This document shows positions 17,194 to 25,121 of a stretch of DNA of 64,000 bases, piece by piece. The translations under genes and the position numbers were made by a program. Source of the DNA: Candidatus Rifleibacteriota bacterium (GTDB taxonomy: Bacteria > Muiribacteriota > Ozemobacteria > Ozemobacterales > Ozemobacteraceae). Position 1 is the stretch's first letter, and every line of letters starts with the position of its first letter. The notes beneath the pieces were generated by a model. It was not told the origin of the DNA. It worked only from the letters and a program-made list of their open reading frames with translations, and made no database searches. Location of the stretch: assembly GCA_015232575.1 (NCBI GenBank), contig JADFZL010000004.1, positions 348,429 to 412,428 of the forward strand, in the 5' to 3' direction.

Positions 17194-20100
17194 AGCTTTC
17201 AATCTTTGGAGTAAGGTGGCCTGTTACCACCTCAATGATTTTTCTTTCAATCGTCATTCTTGGTGGATTTGCCTGGACACAGGTTGGAATCGACCTGATG
17301 CCGGATTTTGAAATTCCGGCTATAACAATAATCACCTCTTACACCGGAGCTGGTCCGCAGGAAGTTGAATCGCGCATCACTGAACCAATCGAAGAAAGCG
17401 TTTCAACTGTACAAAATGTCGATGAGGTTACCTCTGCATCATTTGAGGGTGTATCTGCCGTAACAGTAAAATTCAACTGGGGAATCGACCTCGCAGAAGC
17501 AACAAACGACATTCGCGACAAACTTGATTTAGTTTCGAAGATGCTTCCGGATAAAGCAGAAAATCCAATGATTTTCAAATTCAACACTTCAATGATTCCG
17601 GTGGTTATATTGGGCGTCTCTGGTGAAGAGAGCTGGGAAAAACTTGACCGTATTGTGGACAAGAAGGTTATTGAGTCGCTCAAGCGCATTCCAGGCGTTG
17701 CCACAGCGATGGCCAGAGGCGGTGACAAGCGCGGAATCCTCTGCCACCTTAATCGCGAAAGAATGCAGGCTACCGGCTTGACAGGCAGACAAATTGTAGG
17801 TCTCATGTCGAATCAGAATCTTGATAATCCCGGCGGACACCTGCGCAGTGGTCAATTTGATTATCTCATCCGCACTCCTGAAGAATTCAGAAATATTGAC
17901 GAGATTGGTTCTGTTGTACTTACCAAGAATTCGGGTATAGTGCGGCTGCGTGACGTTGCAGAAATTAAAGATGGATTTCTTGAAAGAACCGGCGACTTCC
18001 TTTTGAATGGCAAGAGAGCCGTCGGAATAATCGTGCAAAAGCAGTCTGGTGCAAACACAGTGAGCGTTTCAAAGGCAGTCATTGACGCAATTCCAGAAAT
18101 TCAGGCTCAATTGCCATCAGACGTTAAAATTGAAGTTTTTTTCGACACTTCTGAATTCATTCGCAACACCATAAAAAACCTGTCTAATTCCGTCTTAATG
18201 GGCGGCCTGGTTGTATTTCTGGTAATTCTATTCTTTTTACGTGATTTCCGGGCAAGTTTAATAGTTTGTACAACAATCCCGACTTCTCTCATTATTACTT
18301 TCCTTCTCATGTATCTCGCCGGATACACAATTAACCAGATAACGCTCTCAAGTCTGGCAATAGCCATTGGAATGGTTGTTGACAATGCCATTGTAATTGT
18401 AGACAACATCAAGCGCTATCTTGAACGACGGGTGTCAGCACGCGAAAGTTCAATCTGGGGCTCAGTTGAAATGGGAACGTCTGTAATGGCTTCGACTTTG
18501 ACAACAATTGTCATTTTTCTTCCCATAATATTTACAAGCGGAATCGCGCAGATCTTCTTTGGGCAACTGGCAATGATAATTATCATGGCCCTTACAGCCT
18601 CCCTGATTTCGGCTTTGATGCTTACTCCAATGCTTTGTTCAAGATTTCTGAAACCTGCTTCAAAGACTTCACAAAATACCAACAGTATACAATTATCCTC
18701 TGGGTTTTCATTTCTGGATTGGCTGGAAAACAAATATTCCAATTTCTTAACCCTGTTATTGCAACATCGCTTAAAGGTAATCTTCTTTATGGTTGCTTTG
18801 CTGGCAATCTCTATTGGATTTGCAAAAATGGTCGGTATTGAATTTATTCCGGAACAGGATCAGGGGCGTCTTGTACTGCGCTACGAAATGTCTACTGGAA
18901 CCAGATATGAAATCACCGGACAGGTTGGTGAAAAAATCATGGAAATTATCAGGAAGAAAGTTCCTGAACTGCAATCGATGGTACTTCGATTCGGAAAAAG
19001 TGCAGACAGCATCGGCGCAGTAATAACGGGTTCCAAGGAAGGTTCTCATACCGGCCAGGTTGAACTTCGTCTGTCGCCAAAAGAATCACGAAAACGAAGT
19101 GTAAAGCAGGTTATCGAAGACATTCGCCCCGCGCTGGAAACAATACCAGGCGTTATCATTCGTTTTGACTCAGGCGACCCTCTCGGAAATATGATGGGCG
19201 CTGGCGGTGCAGGCTTTACTCTGAACCTATACGGACATGATCTGAAAACGGGTATGCTTTATGCACAGGAACTGGTAAAACTGCTGAGTGGCGTTAATGG
19301 CTTGAAAGATCTAGAAATAAGCCAGCAACTCGCTCAACCGGAACTTCAAGTTGTTGTTGACCGTGAAAAAGCCTCGAATCTTGGTCTGAACGTCACAGAC
19401 ATTGGCAAAACAGTCGAACTTTGTTTCAGCGGGGACGACACAGTAAAATATCGCGAGGGCGGCGAAGAATACGATATTGAAGTTCGATTACGTGAAGAAG
19501 ACCGTATGAGTTTTGATGACCTTTCTCAGGTTCCCTTACAGAGTTCCACAGGTCAGGCTGTGCGCGTTGAAAATGTTGCCCGTATAAAACACGACTTCGG
19601 ACCGACCCGTATCACACGAAATGAGCAGGAACGGTATATTCAGATTACAGGTCAGGTATATGGACGTGGTTCGGGCGATGTTGCAAAAGATGCAGAGCTA
19701 TTAATCAATTCAGTGCCTCTTCCACCCGGCTTTTCGTGGAAGTTTGCAGGAAATGAACAGGAGCGCAGAAAATCATTTTTGCTCATGTTACAAGCTGCTG
19801 CGCTAGGCATGATACTTGTTTACATGGTTATGGCATCTCAATTCGAATCTCTGCTGGCACCATTTATCATTTTTCTCAGTGTTCCATTTGGGTTCATAGG
19901 TGCTGTACAAATTCTTGCTTTAACAGGTTATTCCATATCACTTGTCTCGCTTCTTGGATTTATTATTCTGATAGGAATTGTTGTAAACAATGGAATTGTA
20001 CTTGTCAGTTACATAAACATACTTGTTCAGCGCCGAATTCCGCTGAACGATGCATTGGTTCAGGCAGGAAAAAGTCGACTTCGCCCTGTATTGTCAACCA

Positions 20101-20300
20101 CTCTTACTACGATTCTTGGTATGGCTCCTATGGCTATGTCAAAAGGTGAAGGATCTGAAATATGGGTACCGCTTGCTTTAAGTGTCATCGGCGGCTTAGT
20201 TATCTCGACAATCATGACAATGCTGTTAATGCCGGTTTTGTATTCACTGTTCAGCAGAAGACTTCTTAAAACATTGAATGTGAAACGCGCTGATATTTGA
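17190..20300 (+). CDS. RND efflux pump, AcrB/HAE-type
   Basis: 1036 residues, typical for RND inner membrane pumps. It has the N-terminal membrane helix ('TTSMIFLSIVILGGFAWTQV'), 'LMPDFEIPAITIIT', two large periplasmic domains, and two six-helix bundles. Transmembrane helix 4 carries 'AIGMVVDNAIVIVDNIKRY', with one of the two adjacent Asp residues of AcrB replaced by Asn, as in many HAE-type members. A proton-driven exporter of hydrophobic or amphiphilic compounds is the likely function; substrates cannot be read from sequence. Operon partner of the TetR, TolC and fusion-protein genes. Confidence 0.95.
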   Translation: MKLSIFGVRWPVTTSMIFLSIVILGGFAWTQVGIDLMPDFEIPAITIITSYTGAGPQEVESRITEPIEESVSTVQNVDEVTSASFEGVSAVTVKFNWGIDLAEATNDIRDKLDLVSKMLPDKAENPMIFKFNTSMIPVVILGVSGEESWEKLDRIVDKKVIESLKRIPGVATAMARGGDKRGILCHLNRERMQATGLTGRQIVGLMSNQNLDNPGGHLRSGQFDYLIRTPEEFRNIDEIGSVVLTKNSGIVRLRDVAEIKDGFLERTGDFLLNGKRAVGIIVQKQSGANTVSVSKAVIDAIPEIQAQLPSDVKIEVFFDTSEFIRNTIKNLSNSVLMGGLVVFLVILFFLRDFRASLIVCTTIPTSLIITFLLMYLAGYTINQITLSSLAIAIGMVVDNAIVIVDNIKRYLERRVSARESSIWGSVEMGTSVMASTLTTIVIFLPIIFTSGIAQIFFGQLAMIIIMALTASLISALMLTPMLCSRFLKPASKTSQNTNSIQLSSGFSFLDWLENKYSNFLTLLLQHRLKVIFFMVALLAISIGFAKMVGIEFIPEQDQGRLVLRYEMSTGTRYEITGQVGEKIMEIIRKKVPELQSMVLRFGKSADSIGAVITGSKEGSHTGQVELRLSPKESRKRSVKQVIEDIRPALETIPGVIIRFDSGDPLGNMMGAGGAGFTLNLYGHDLKTGMLYAQELVKLLSGVNGLKDLEISQQLAQPELQVVVDREKASNLGLNVTDIGKTVELCFSGDDTVKYREGGEEYDIEVRLREEDRMSFDDLSQVPLQSSTGQAVRVENVARIKHDFGPTRITRNEQERYIQITGQVYGRGSGDVAKDAELLINSVPLPPGFSWKFAGNEQERRKSFLLMLQAAALGMILVYMVMASQFESLLAPFIIFLSVPFGFIGAVQILALTGYSISLVSLLGFIILIGIVVNNGIVLVSYINILVQRRIPLNDALVQAGKSRLRPVLSTTLTTILGMAPMAMSKGEGSEIWVPLALSVIGGLVISTIMTMLLMPVLYSLFSRRLLKTLNVKRADI

Positions 20301-20335
20301 AGCTTAAAAAAACCTTAAATTACTGGAGGGATTTC

Positions 20336-20626
20336 ATGGAAATGCTGGTTATTGTCTGCAGCAGTACATTGCAGGATATGATGAATGACTTTCTTGAGAA
20401 AAGTGGTATCACTTCCTATACTAGAGTACCAGAAGTCATCGGAGCTGGATTGTGCGGTGGAAAACGTCTGAACGATGAAATATGGCCCGGAGTTAACACT
20501 CTATATCTTATAGCTCTGCAACCTGATAAGGCGGCAGGAATAAAAAACTGGGCACGCGAATACAGGCGCGAAGAAATACGCGAAGGGCTAAAAGTATTCT
20601 CGCTGAACGTGCAGGAAATAATCTGA
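20336..20626 (+). CDS. small PII-like/ACT-like protein of RND operon
   Basis: 96 residues from the ATG at 20336, with GGAGGG 5-7 nt upstream; a longer TTG frame from 20297 overlaps the pump gene and lacks a ribosome site. The sequence begins with a beta-alpha-beta pattern ('MLVIVCSSTLQDMMNDFLEK'), has a Gly-rich turn ('GAGLCGGKR') and ends with a strand, as in small ferredoxin-like PII/ACT-fold proteins. Similar small genes follow RND pumps in other bacteria, where they are thought to bind metals or regulate the pump. That role here is inference; no catalytic residue is seen. Confidence 0.6.
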   Translation: MEMLVIVCSSTLQDMMNDFLEKSGITSYTRVPEVIGAGLCGGKRLNDEIWPGVNTLYLIALQPDKAAGIKNWAREYRREEIREGLKVFSLNVQEII

Positions 20627-20642
20627 AGAATGGTTAAGTCAC

Positions 20643-20690
20643 TTACCCCAACCCTCTCCCACGGCGACGCCGGGGAGAGGGAGCAGGAAA
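20643..20690. repeat. CCCTCTCCC/GGGAGAGGG hairpin repeat
   Basis: CCCTCTCCC (20652-20660) and GGGAGAGGG (20673-20681) with an inner GGCGACGCC stem form a strong hairpin just after the PII-like gene. The string resembles a REP-like sequence common in many bacterial genomes. It may also end the efflux operon. Confidence 0.6.
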
Positions 20691-20794
20691 AAACAGGACT
20701 TCTGATTTCGGGTTTGCTGGTTGCCACCGGCAACGATTCATTGTCTTCCTCATAATCAATCTGACACTTTTATTCTTGTTCGTGTAGCAGCGAT

Positions 20795-20835
20795 GATCTC
20801 AATTACTGAGATTTCTCCCTTTGGTCGAAATGACA
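20795..20835. repeat. dispersed palindromic repeat, copy 2 (partial)
   Basis: GATCTCAATTACTGAGATTTCTC followed by CCTTTGGTCGAAATGACA matches one arm and the centre of the repeat at 8198-8262. It lies between convergent genes, 11 nt past the PilZ gene's 3' end. Confidence 0.65.
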
Positions 20836-20845
20836 GAGTTTAGAT

Positions 20846-22300
20846 TTATACCAGTTCGAGAACTTTCAGCCAGGTTTTAGATACATCTTCTGATATTTTA
20901 GCGGTTTTCAGGATTTCTGTACATGTAAATCTGGCTTCTTCAGGAAAAGTATCGAGGCGTTCAAGTGTTTCAATCGGGATTTCCCATTCACCAGGAAACA
21001 CAATTCCCCTTTCAGACCTGTAAATAACAGTTTTTCCCTTTTCAAAGCAGAGAATAATATCTTTATATGCAATTCTTCCTGTAACAAGCCTGTCAACTGG
21101 AGCAATGAGAGAGAGAATGTGTGTATTATGCCTTCCAACATAAAGATATGGGCGGGAGCCTGGTGGTGCAAACGGGTATTCTTCGACTGGAGGTTGAGTT
21201 TCTTCGAGTGACTGGGCAAGTATTCTCGGCGCAAGATAAGCTGCAAGACGCTCAGAAGAGTTTCCTTCACGCAACTTCAGATACCCTCCCATGATCTGCT
21301 TATTCTGGTAAAGAATTTGAACCTTTGCTTCAATTGATTCGGAACCAATCCGCAAAACTCCTGAAAATTCGCCCTTTTCAGGGGAAAATGTTTTTGACAG
21401 ATTTTCATCGTTCAAAAACGCAATTCCCTCTAGACTCAGGTTGGTAACCAGTAGTTTGTTGTTTCCGGGATTATCACACGAAAATATCATTTTTTCATCG
21501 TTTTCAGGAAAATATCTTTGAAAAAGTCTGCGCTCTTCTCTTTCCATGTTTTCAATGATTTTTCCACGCGCCGGTTCGGGAATTACTGAAGCTTCCATGA
21601 TCGTTTGCCCGATTTTAAGAGTCTTCTGCGAAGGAGTATTGAAAAATGCAAATGCTGAAGCGTCGCCTCTACCAAAACCTGTCTTGGGCATTCCTTCACG
21701 GATTTTCCCGGTTTGTACTAGTTTTTTTTCTTCGTCCATTTTTATCAGATAATCAAGAAAATAGAATTCTACCTTAATTGGTTTGCCGGCATCGTTTTCC
21801 CAGATAAAAACCTGAGTATTTTCATCTCCTTGAAACCAGCGCATCTTCATAGCGCTTTCGTCTGTTTTAAGGGCACCGGCTGATATTTCATGAAGAGATT
21901 TTGCAAGAATTCTCGGCTTGAGGAAGTTACTTAAAATTTTCGAGTGGTTTGCAGAAAGGTCGACAAAAGAGCATCCGGCAAAATCAGTAGTCTGGTTTTT
22001 TAATACCAGTGTTACGTTTAATTTCACTGATCCGAGGACTACAGATGCAGCAAATTTTTCATCAGGCTTAATCACCGGAAAGGATTTATCGAGATTTCTA
22101 TCTGCGGTTTTCTTTGTAAACCGTAACCCGCCAAAACTGAGGTCTAATAATTCATAAGGTCCTTTATCTGCAAAGAAAACCTTACCTTCAGGACACTCAA
22201 GTCTTGAATGGCGGCGACGATTTGATGCCGGTTTAGCCGGCACTTCCTGCTTTTTTTCTCCGCTGCCACTTATCCACTTTATCAGATCCTTAAAATTCAT
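20846..22300 (-). CDS. double PilZ-domain protein
   Basis: 484 residues from the ATG at 22300 (GGGGAG about 10 nt upstream); earlier TTG/ATG codons at 22339 and 22330 are possible. Two PilZ-like beta-barrel domains are visible. The first (about 30-140) has the full c-di-GMP motif: RRRHSR (R-x3-R) and DLSFGG (D-x-S-x2-G). The second (about 255-365) has 'REERRLFQRYF' and 'VTNLSLEGIAF', where Asn replaces Asp. A third region near the C-terminus ('YLYVGRHNTHIL') is unassigned. It should be a cytoplasmic c-di-GMP receptor. It follows the cyclase gene by 43 nt on the same strand, tying c-di-GMP reading to the cyclase pair. Confidence 0.78.
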   Translation of the reverse strand: MNFKDLIKWISGSGEKKQEVPAKPASNRRRHSRLECPEGKVFFADKGPYELLDLSFGGLRFTKKTADRNLDKSFPVIKPDEKFAASVVLGSVKLNVTLVLKNQTTDFAGCSFVDLSANHSKILSNFLKPRILAKSLHEISAGALKTDESAMKMRWFQGDENTQVFIWENDAGKPIKVEFYFLDYLIKMDEEKKLVQTGKIREGMPKTGFGRGDASAFAFFNTPSQKTLKIGQTIMEASVIPEPARGKIIENMEREERRLFQRYFPENDEKMIFSCDNPGNNKLLVTNLSLEGIAFLNDENLSKTFSPEKGEFSGVLRIGSESIEAKVQILYQNKQIMGGYLKLREGNSSERLAAYLAPRILAQSLEETQPPVEEYPFAPPGSRPYLYVGRHNTHILSLIAPVDRLVTGRIAYKDIILCFEKGKTVIYRSERGIVFPGEWEIPIETLERLDTFPEEARFTCTEILKTAKISEDVSKTWLKVLELV

Positions 22301-22343
22301 GAAATCACTCTCCCCGTTCCCACTCTGCATGCCATTCAAATGA

Positions 22344-25121
22344 TTAATTTCGACCGTCCACTGGTTTTATTACTTCCCATATTGAATTATTATTTTCAGA
22401 ATAAATCTTCTGGAATATAAAACGATTTGCTATTTCCTGTCGAGTTTTTTCGTCAACAACGACAAAAGTTTCAAAGGCTCTTTTGGAATACTTTTCCATC
22501 TGAGCTGCATCACTCACTGTTGGTCCAACGACCGTGAAATCATGTCTTTCAGATGATTCCCCAAGAATTCCCATGGTAATATCACCGTAGGAAATTCCAA
22601 CGCCTGTTTTGATGGTAAACTGCCCTGCACTCTCCCTCTCTCTGTTCAGTTTCGACAGTGCATTAACCATGGCTAGTCCGGCCTGACAGGCTCTTTCAGC
22701 CGGGTTAGGTTTTCCGTGAACAGGCAGAAAGAGCGCCATGATAGCATCGCCAATGAATTTTTCAATTGTACCATCATGACTTTTAATAACTTCCTCCATT
22801 CTGGTGAAATGATTGTTCAGCATGTCAACAATTTCTTCAGGCGGAAGTTTTTCTGACATAGTTGTAAAACCACGTATGTCAGAAAACATGACAGCACCTT
22901 TAAGCCTTGTAACAGGCGGTTTATCGTTTGTTTTAATTGCTTCAACTGTCAGCTCTGAAAGGAATCTGCTCAGATATTCCTTCTGTTGAAGTCCTTCAGC
23001 CATGTGATTGAAGCTGCTGCACAGACGGCCAATTTCATCATCGGTCTGAACCTGAATAAAAGCTTTATAATCTCCCGCCTTGATTCGATTAATTCCTCTT
23101 TGCGTCTCATGAAGAGGTTTCAGATAAAAATCCTTGAAGAAAAGCCACATCATCAGAATTACAAGAAGCGGGTACAATGCCGGAGAAAAGGCATATAAGC
23201 GTGATGTCCGGGTTTTTAATTTTTCATTATCTGCTTCCAGAACCATTGCTGAATGCCCAAGATTTGGGATATAGCGTGAAATAGTGTTGTAATTAACACC
23301 ACCTATCGTCAGCTTAGCTCTCAGATAGCCTTTTTCTTCCTCAGCCATTCGATGAAACAGATTCAGTAATCCAGGTTCAACAGACCCGCGTTCAGGAAAA
23401 ATGTTATAGTTTTCAATAGAAGACTTCTCACAAAATGCATAATCAGAAAAACCAGATTTTGAGTGTATTTTTTCTTCAGATAAACTAATAATAGTCTTCT
23501 TTTTAATCCAGTGCGGAGTGAATCCAAAGAAAAAAACATAAGATGGTCTTGAATTTTTATCGAAACCAAGATGGCGATAAAGATATATCTGTTTATCCAG
23601 AATTTTATATATTTTCATAGAATTCTGTTCAAGCAGATATTCATACATTTTCTTTCGTCCAATAGATAGAAATAAAGATTCTATAAAAGTCTGAAAAGCA
23701 TCTGCAGCCAGACTTGCTTTTTTATTTTCTGGCTCAGGAAGATTATAAGCAGACTTTTGAAGCATTAGCATAGCCTGAGAAAGCTTTTCTGAATCATCCA
23801 GATCATCTGTTGAAATAATTCTAAAAGAATCATCTTGTCCCATTGAGCTGATAATCTGACTTCCAAGCTTTGGTTCATACATTAGAAATGTTGAAAGACT
23901 GTTTTTATAGAGGGGCTGAAACAAATCATTTATTTCACCAGCTTCATACAATTTATAAGTAACTTTTCTTCCCTGCAAAGTTCCTTTCTGTGTTACATAT
24001 TTTTTTAAAAAGAAATCCACCCAGGGATATTTCTGTAACTTTTCAAGAAAAACATTAATATTCCCCAGAATTTTACTGTCGAGCAAATATTCGTTTTTCT
24101 CAATAACGTCGAGCTTTTTATCAAGGCGGTCATTTTTTTCGAAGTCCTGTACAAAATTTTCAATTGAGGTTTTAGATGAAAAAACCTGAACAAGAGCGAC
24201 AGCCGGAATAATTATCGCCATAAAAGCATAAACTAAAAATTTTGTCGCAAGACCTCTATTTCTGAAAAGATACTTTCTGCTGAAAAAATGTGCGGCCATT
24301 AGAATCGGAATAATGCTTGAGAAGGTAATAATATAATTCAGCAGACCCGAATCAGAACTACCATTCTGAGTGCTGCTCTGTCTCTGTCTGAGATTTGGCA
24401 TTGGTTTGGCGCTGGCTTTTGCAATCCATTTCGGGTCTGAAAACGAAAGGCTTGGAACAAATACAAATACAGTACCCCGATAACCAAATCTTTTGGGAAG
24501 TTCTTGGAATTTCGAAAAATATTCCTTTTCTATTTCAGATGAATCATTCGGTGGAAAAATTCTGGCAATAAGTACAATACCTGGTTTCCCGCAAAATTCA
24601 GCATAAGAAAGTGAAACTCTATTCGCAAGCCTTGAATACATACCTTCTCCAAACAGAATTTTACTGAATTCTTGAATCTTTCCTGACAACAATGTTTTTT
24701 TTTCCAGCTTTATCCATTCTGCATTAAGCGAATAAATAAGTCTGAGGTATTTTGAAGGAAAATTTCTAGCGCCTGCATACTGAAAATCTGGTTTAAAGGC
24801 AATGGCCCGAAAATCAGAGGGCATTTCAGCTTCAAGTTCCCTTACAAAAGCTTTGAAAGTTATTGAAGATACAACAGTTTCCGGGTTTCTGAAAATATTG
24901 TTGAAACAGGTTAAAAGTCGTTCCCGGCATAAAACAAGCGGTTCAGTTCTGTCGCGCAATACCGGCTGCAGATTCCTTGCATCTGACAATTCATAGTCTG
25001 ATCTTGATTTTTGTACAAACTCATTCAGTCTGTTTTGAAAAAAACAGGCTGAAAATCCAACAAAAAGCAGGAAAATAAAGATCAAATCGTAATAATATTT
25101 ATTATTGTATGATCCCTTCAT
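22344..25121 (-). CDS. membrane class III nucleotide cyclase B (metal Asp pair kept, Asn/Arg lost)
   Basis: 925 residues: N-terminal membrane helix (about 8-28), a periplasmic sensor domain, two further membrane helices near 260-320, a second extracytoplasmic domain, a membrane helix near 640-660, a HAMP domain ('GINRIKAGDYKAF', 'DDEIGRLCSSFNHMAEGL') and a class III cyclase domain (~740-920). The metal ligands are present: Asp748 in 'MFSDIRGFT' and Asp792 in 'EKFIGDAIM', with Lys788. The transition-state pair is not: where the family has Asn and Arg four apart, the sequence 'VVGPTVSDAAQME' gives Ser870 and Gln874. Thr863 at the purine-selecting position suggests subclass IIIb. It overlaps the upstream cyclase gene by ATGA and probably works as its heterodimer partner (inference). 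Confidence 0.9.
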   Translation of the reverse strand: MKGSYNNKYYYDLIFIFLLFVGFSACFFQNRLNEFVQKSRSDYELSDARNLQPVLRDRTEPLVLCRERLLTCFNNIFRNPETVVSSITFKAFVRELEAEMPSDFRAIAFKPDFQYAGARNFPSKYLRLIYSLNAEWIKLEKKTLLSGKIQEFSKILFGEGMYSRLANRVSLSYAEFCGKPGIVLIARIFPPNDSSEIEKEYFSKFQELPKRFGYRGTVFVFVPSLSFSDPKWIAKASAKPMPNLRQRQSSTQNGSSDSGLLNYIITFSSIIPILMAAHFFSRKYLFRNRGLATKFLVYAFMAIIIPAVALVQVFSSKTSIENFVQDFEKNDRLDKKLDVIEKNEYLLDSKILGNINVFLEKLQKYPWVDFFLKKYVTQKGTLQGRKVTYKLYEAGEINDLFQPLYKNSLSTFLMYEPKLGSQIISSMGQDDSFRIISTDDLDDSEKLSQAMLMLQKSAYNLPEPENKKASLAADAFQTFIESLFLSIGRKKMYEYLLEQNSMKIYKILDKQIYLYRHLGFDKNSRPSYVFFFGFTPHWIKKKTIISLSEEKIHSKSGFSDYAFCEKSSIENYNIFPERGSVEPGLLNLFHRMAEEEKGYLRAKLTIGGVNYNTISRYIPNLGHSAMVLEADNEKLKTRTSRLYAFSPALYPLLVILMMWLFFKDFYLKPLHETQRGINRIKAGDYKAFIQVQTDDEIGRLCSSFNHMAEGLQQKEYLSRFLSELTVEAIKTNDKPPVTRLKGAVMFSDIRGFTTMSEKLPPEEIVDMLNNHFTRMEEVIKSHDGTIEKFIGDAIMALFLPVHGKPNPAERACQAGLAMVNALSKLNRERESAGQFTIKTGVGISYGDITMGILGESSERHDFTVVGPTVSDAAQMEKYSKRAFETFVVVDEKTRQEIANRFIFQKIYSENNNSIWEVIKPVDGRN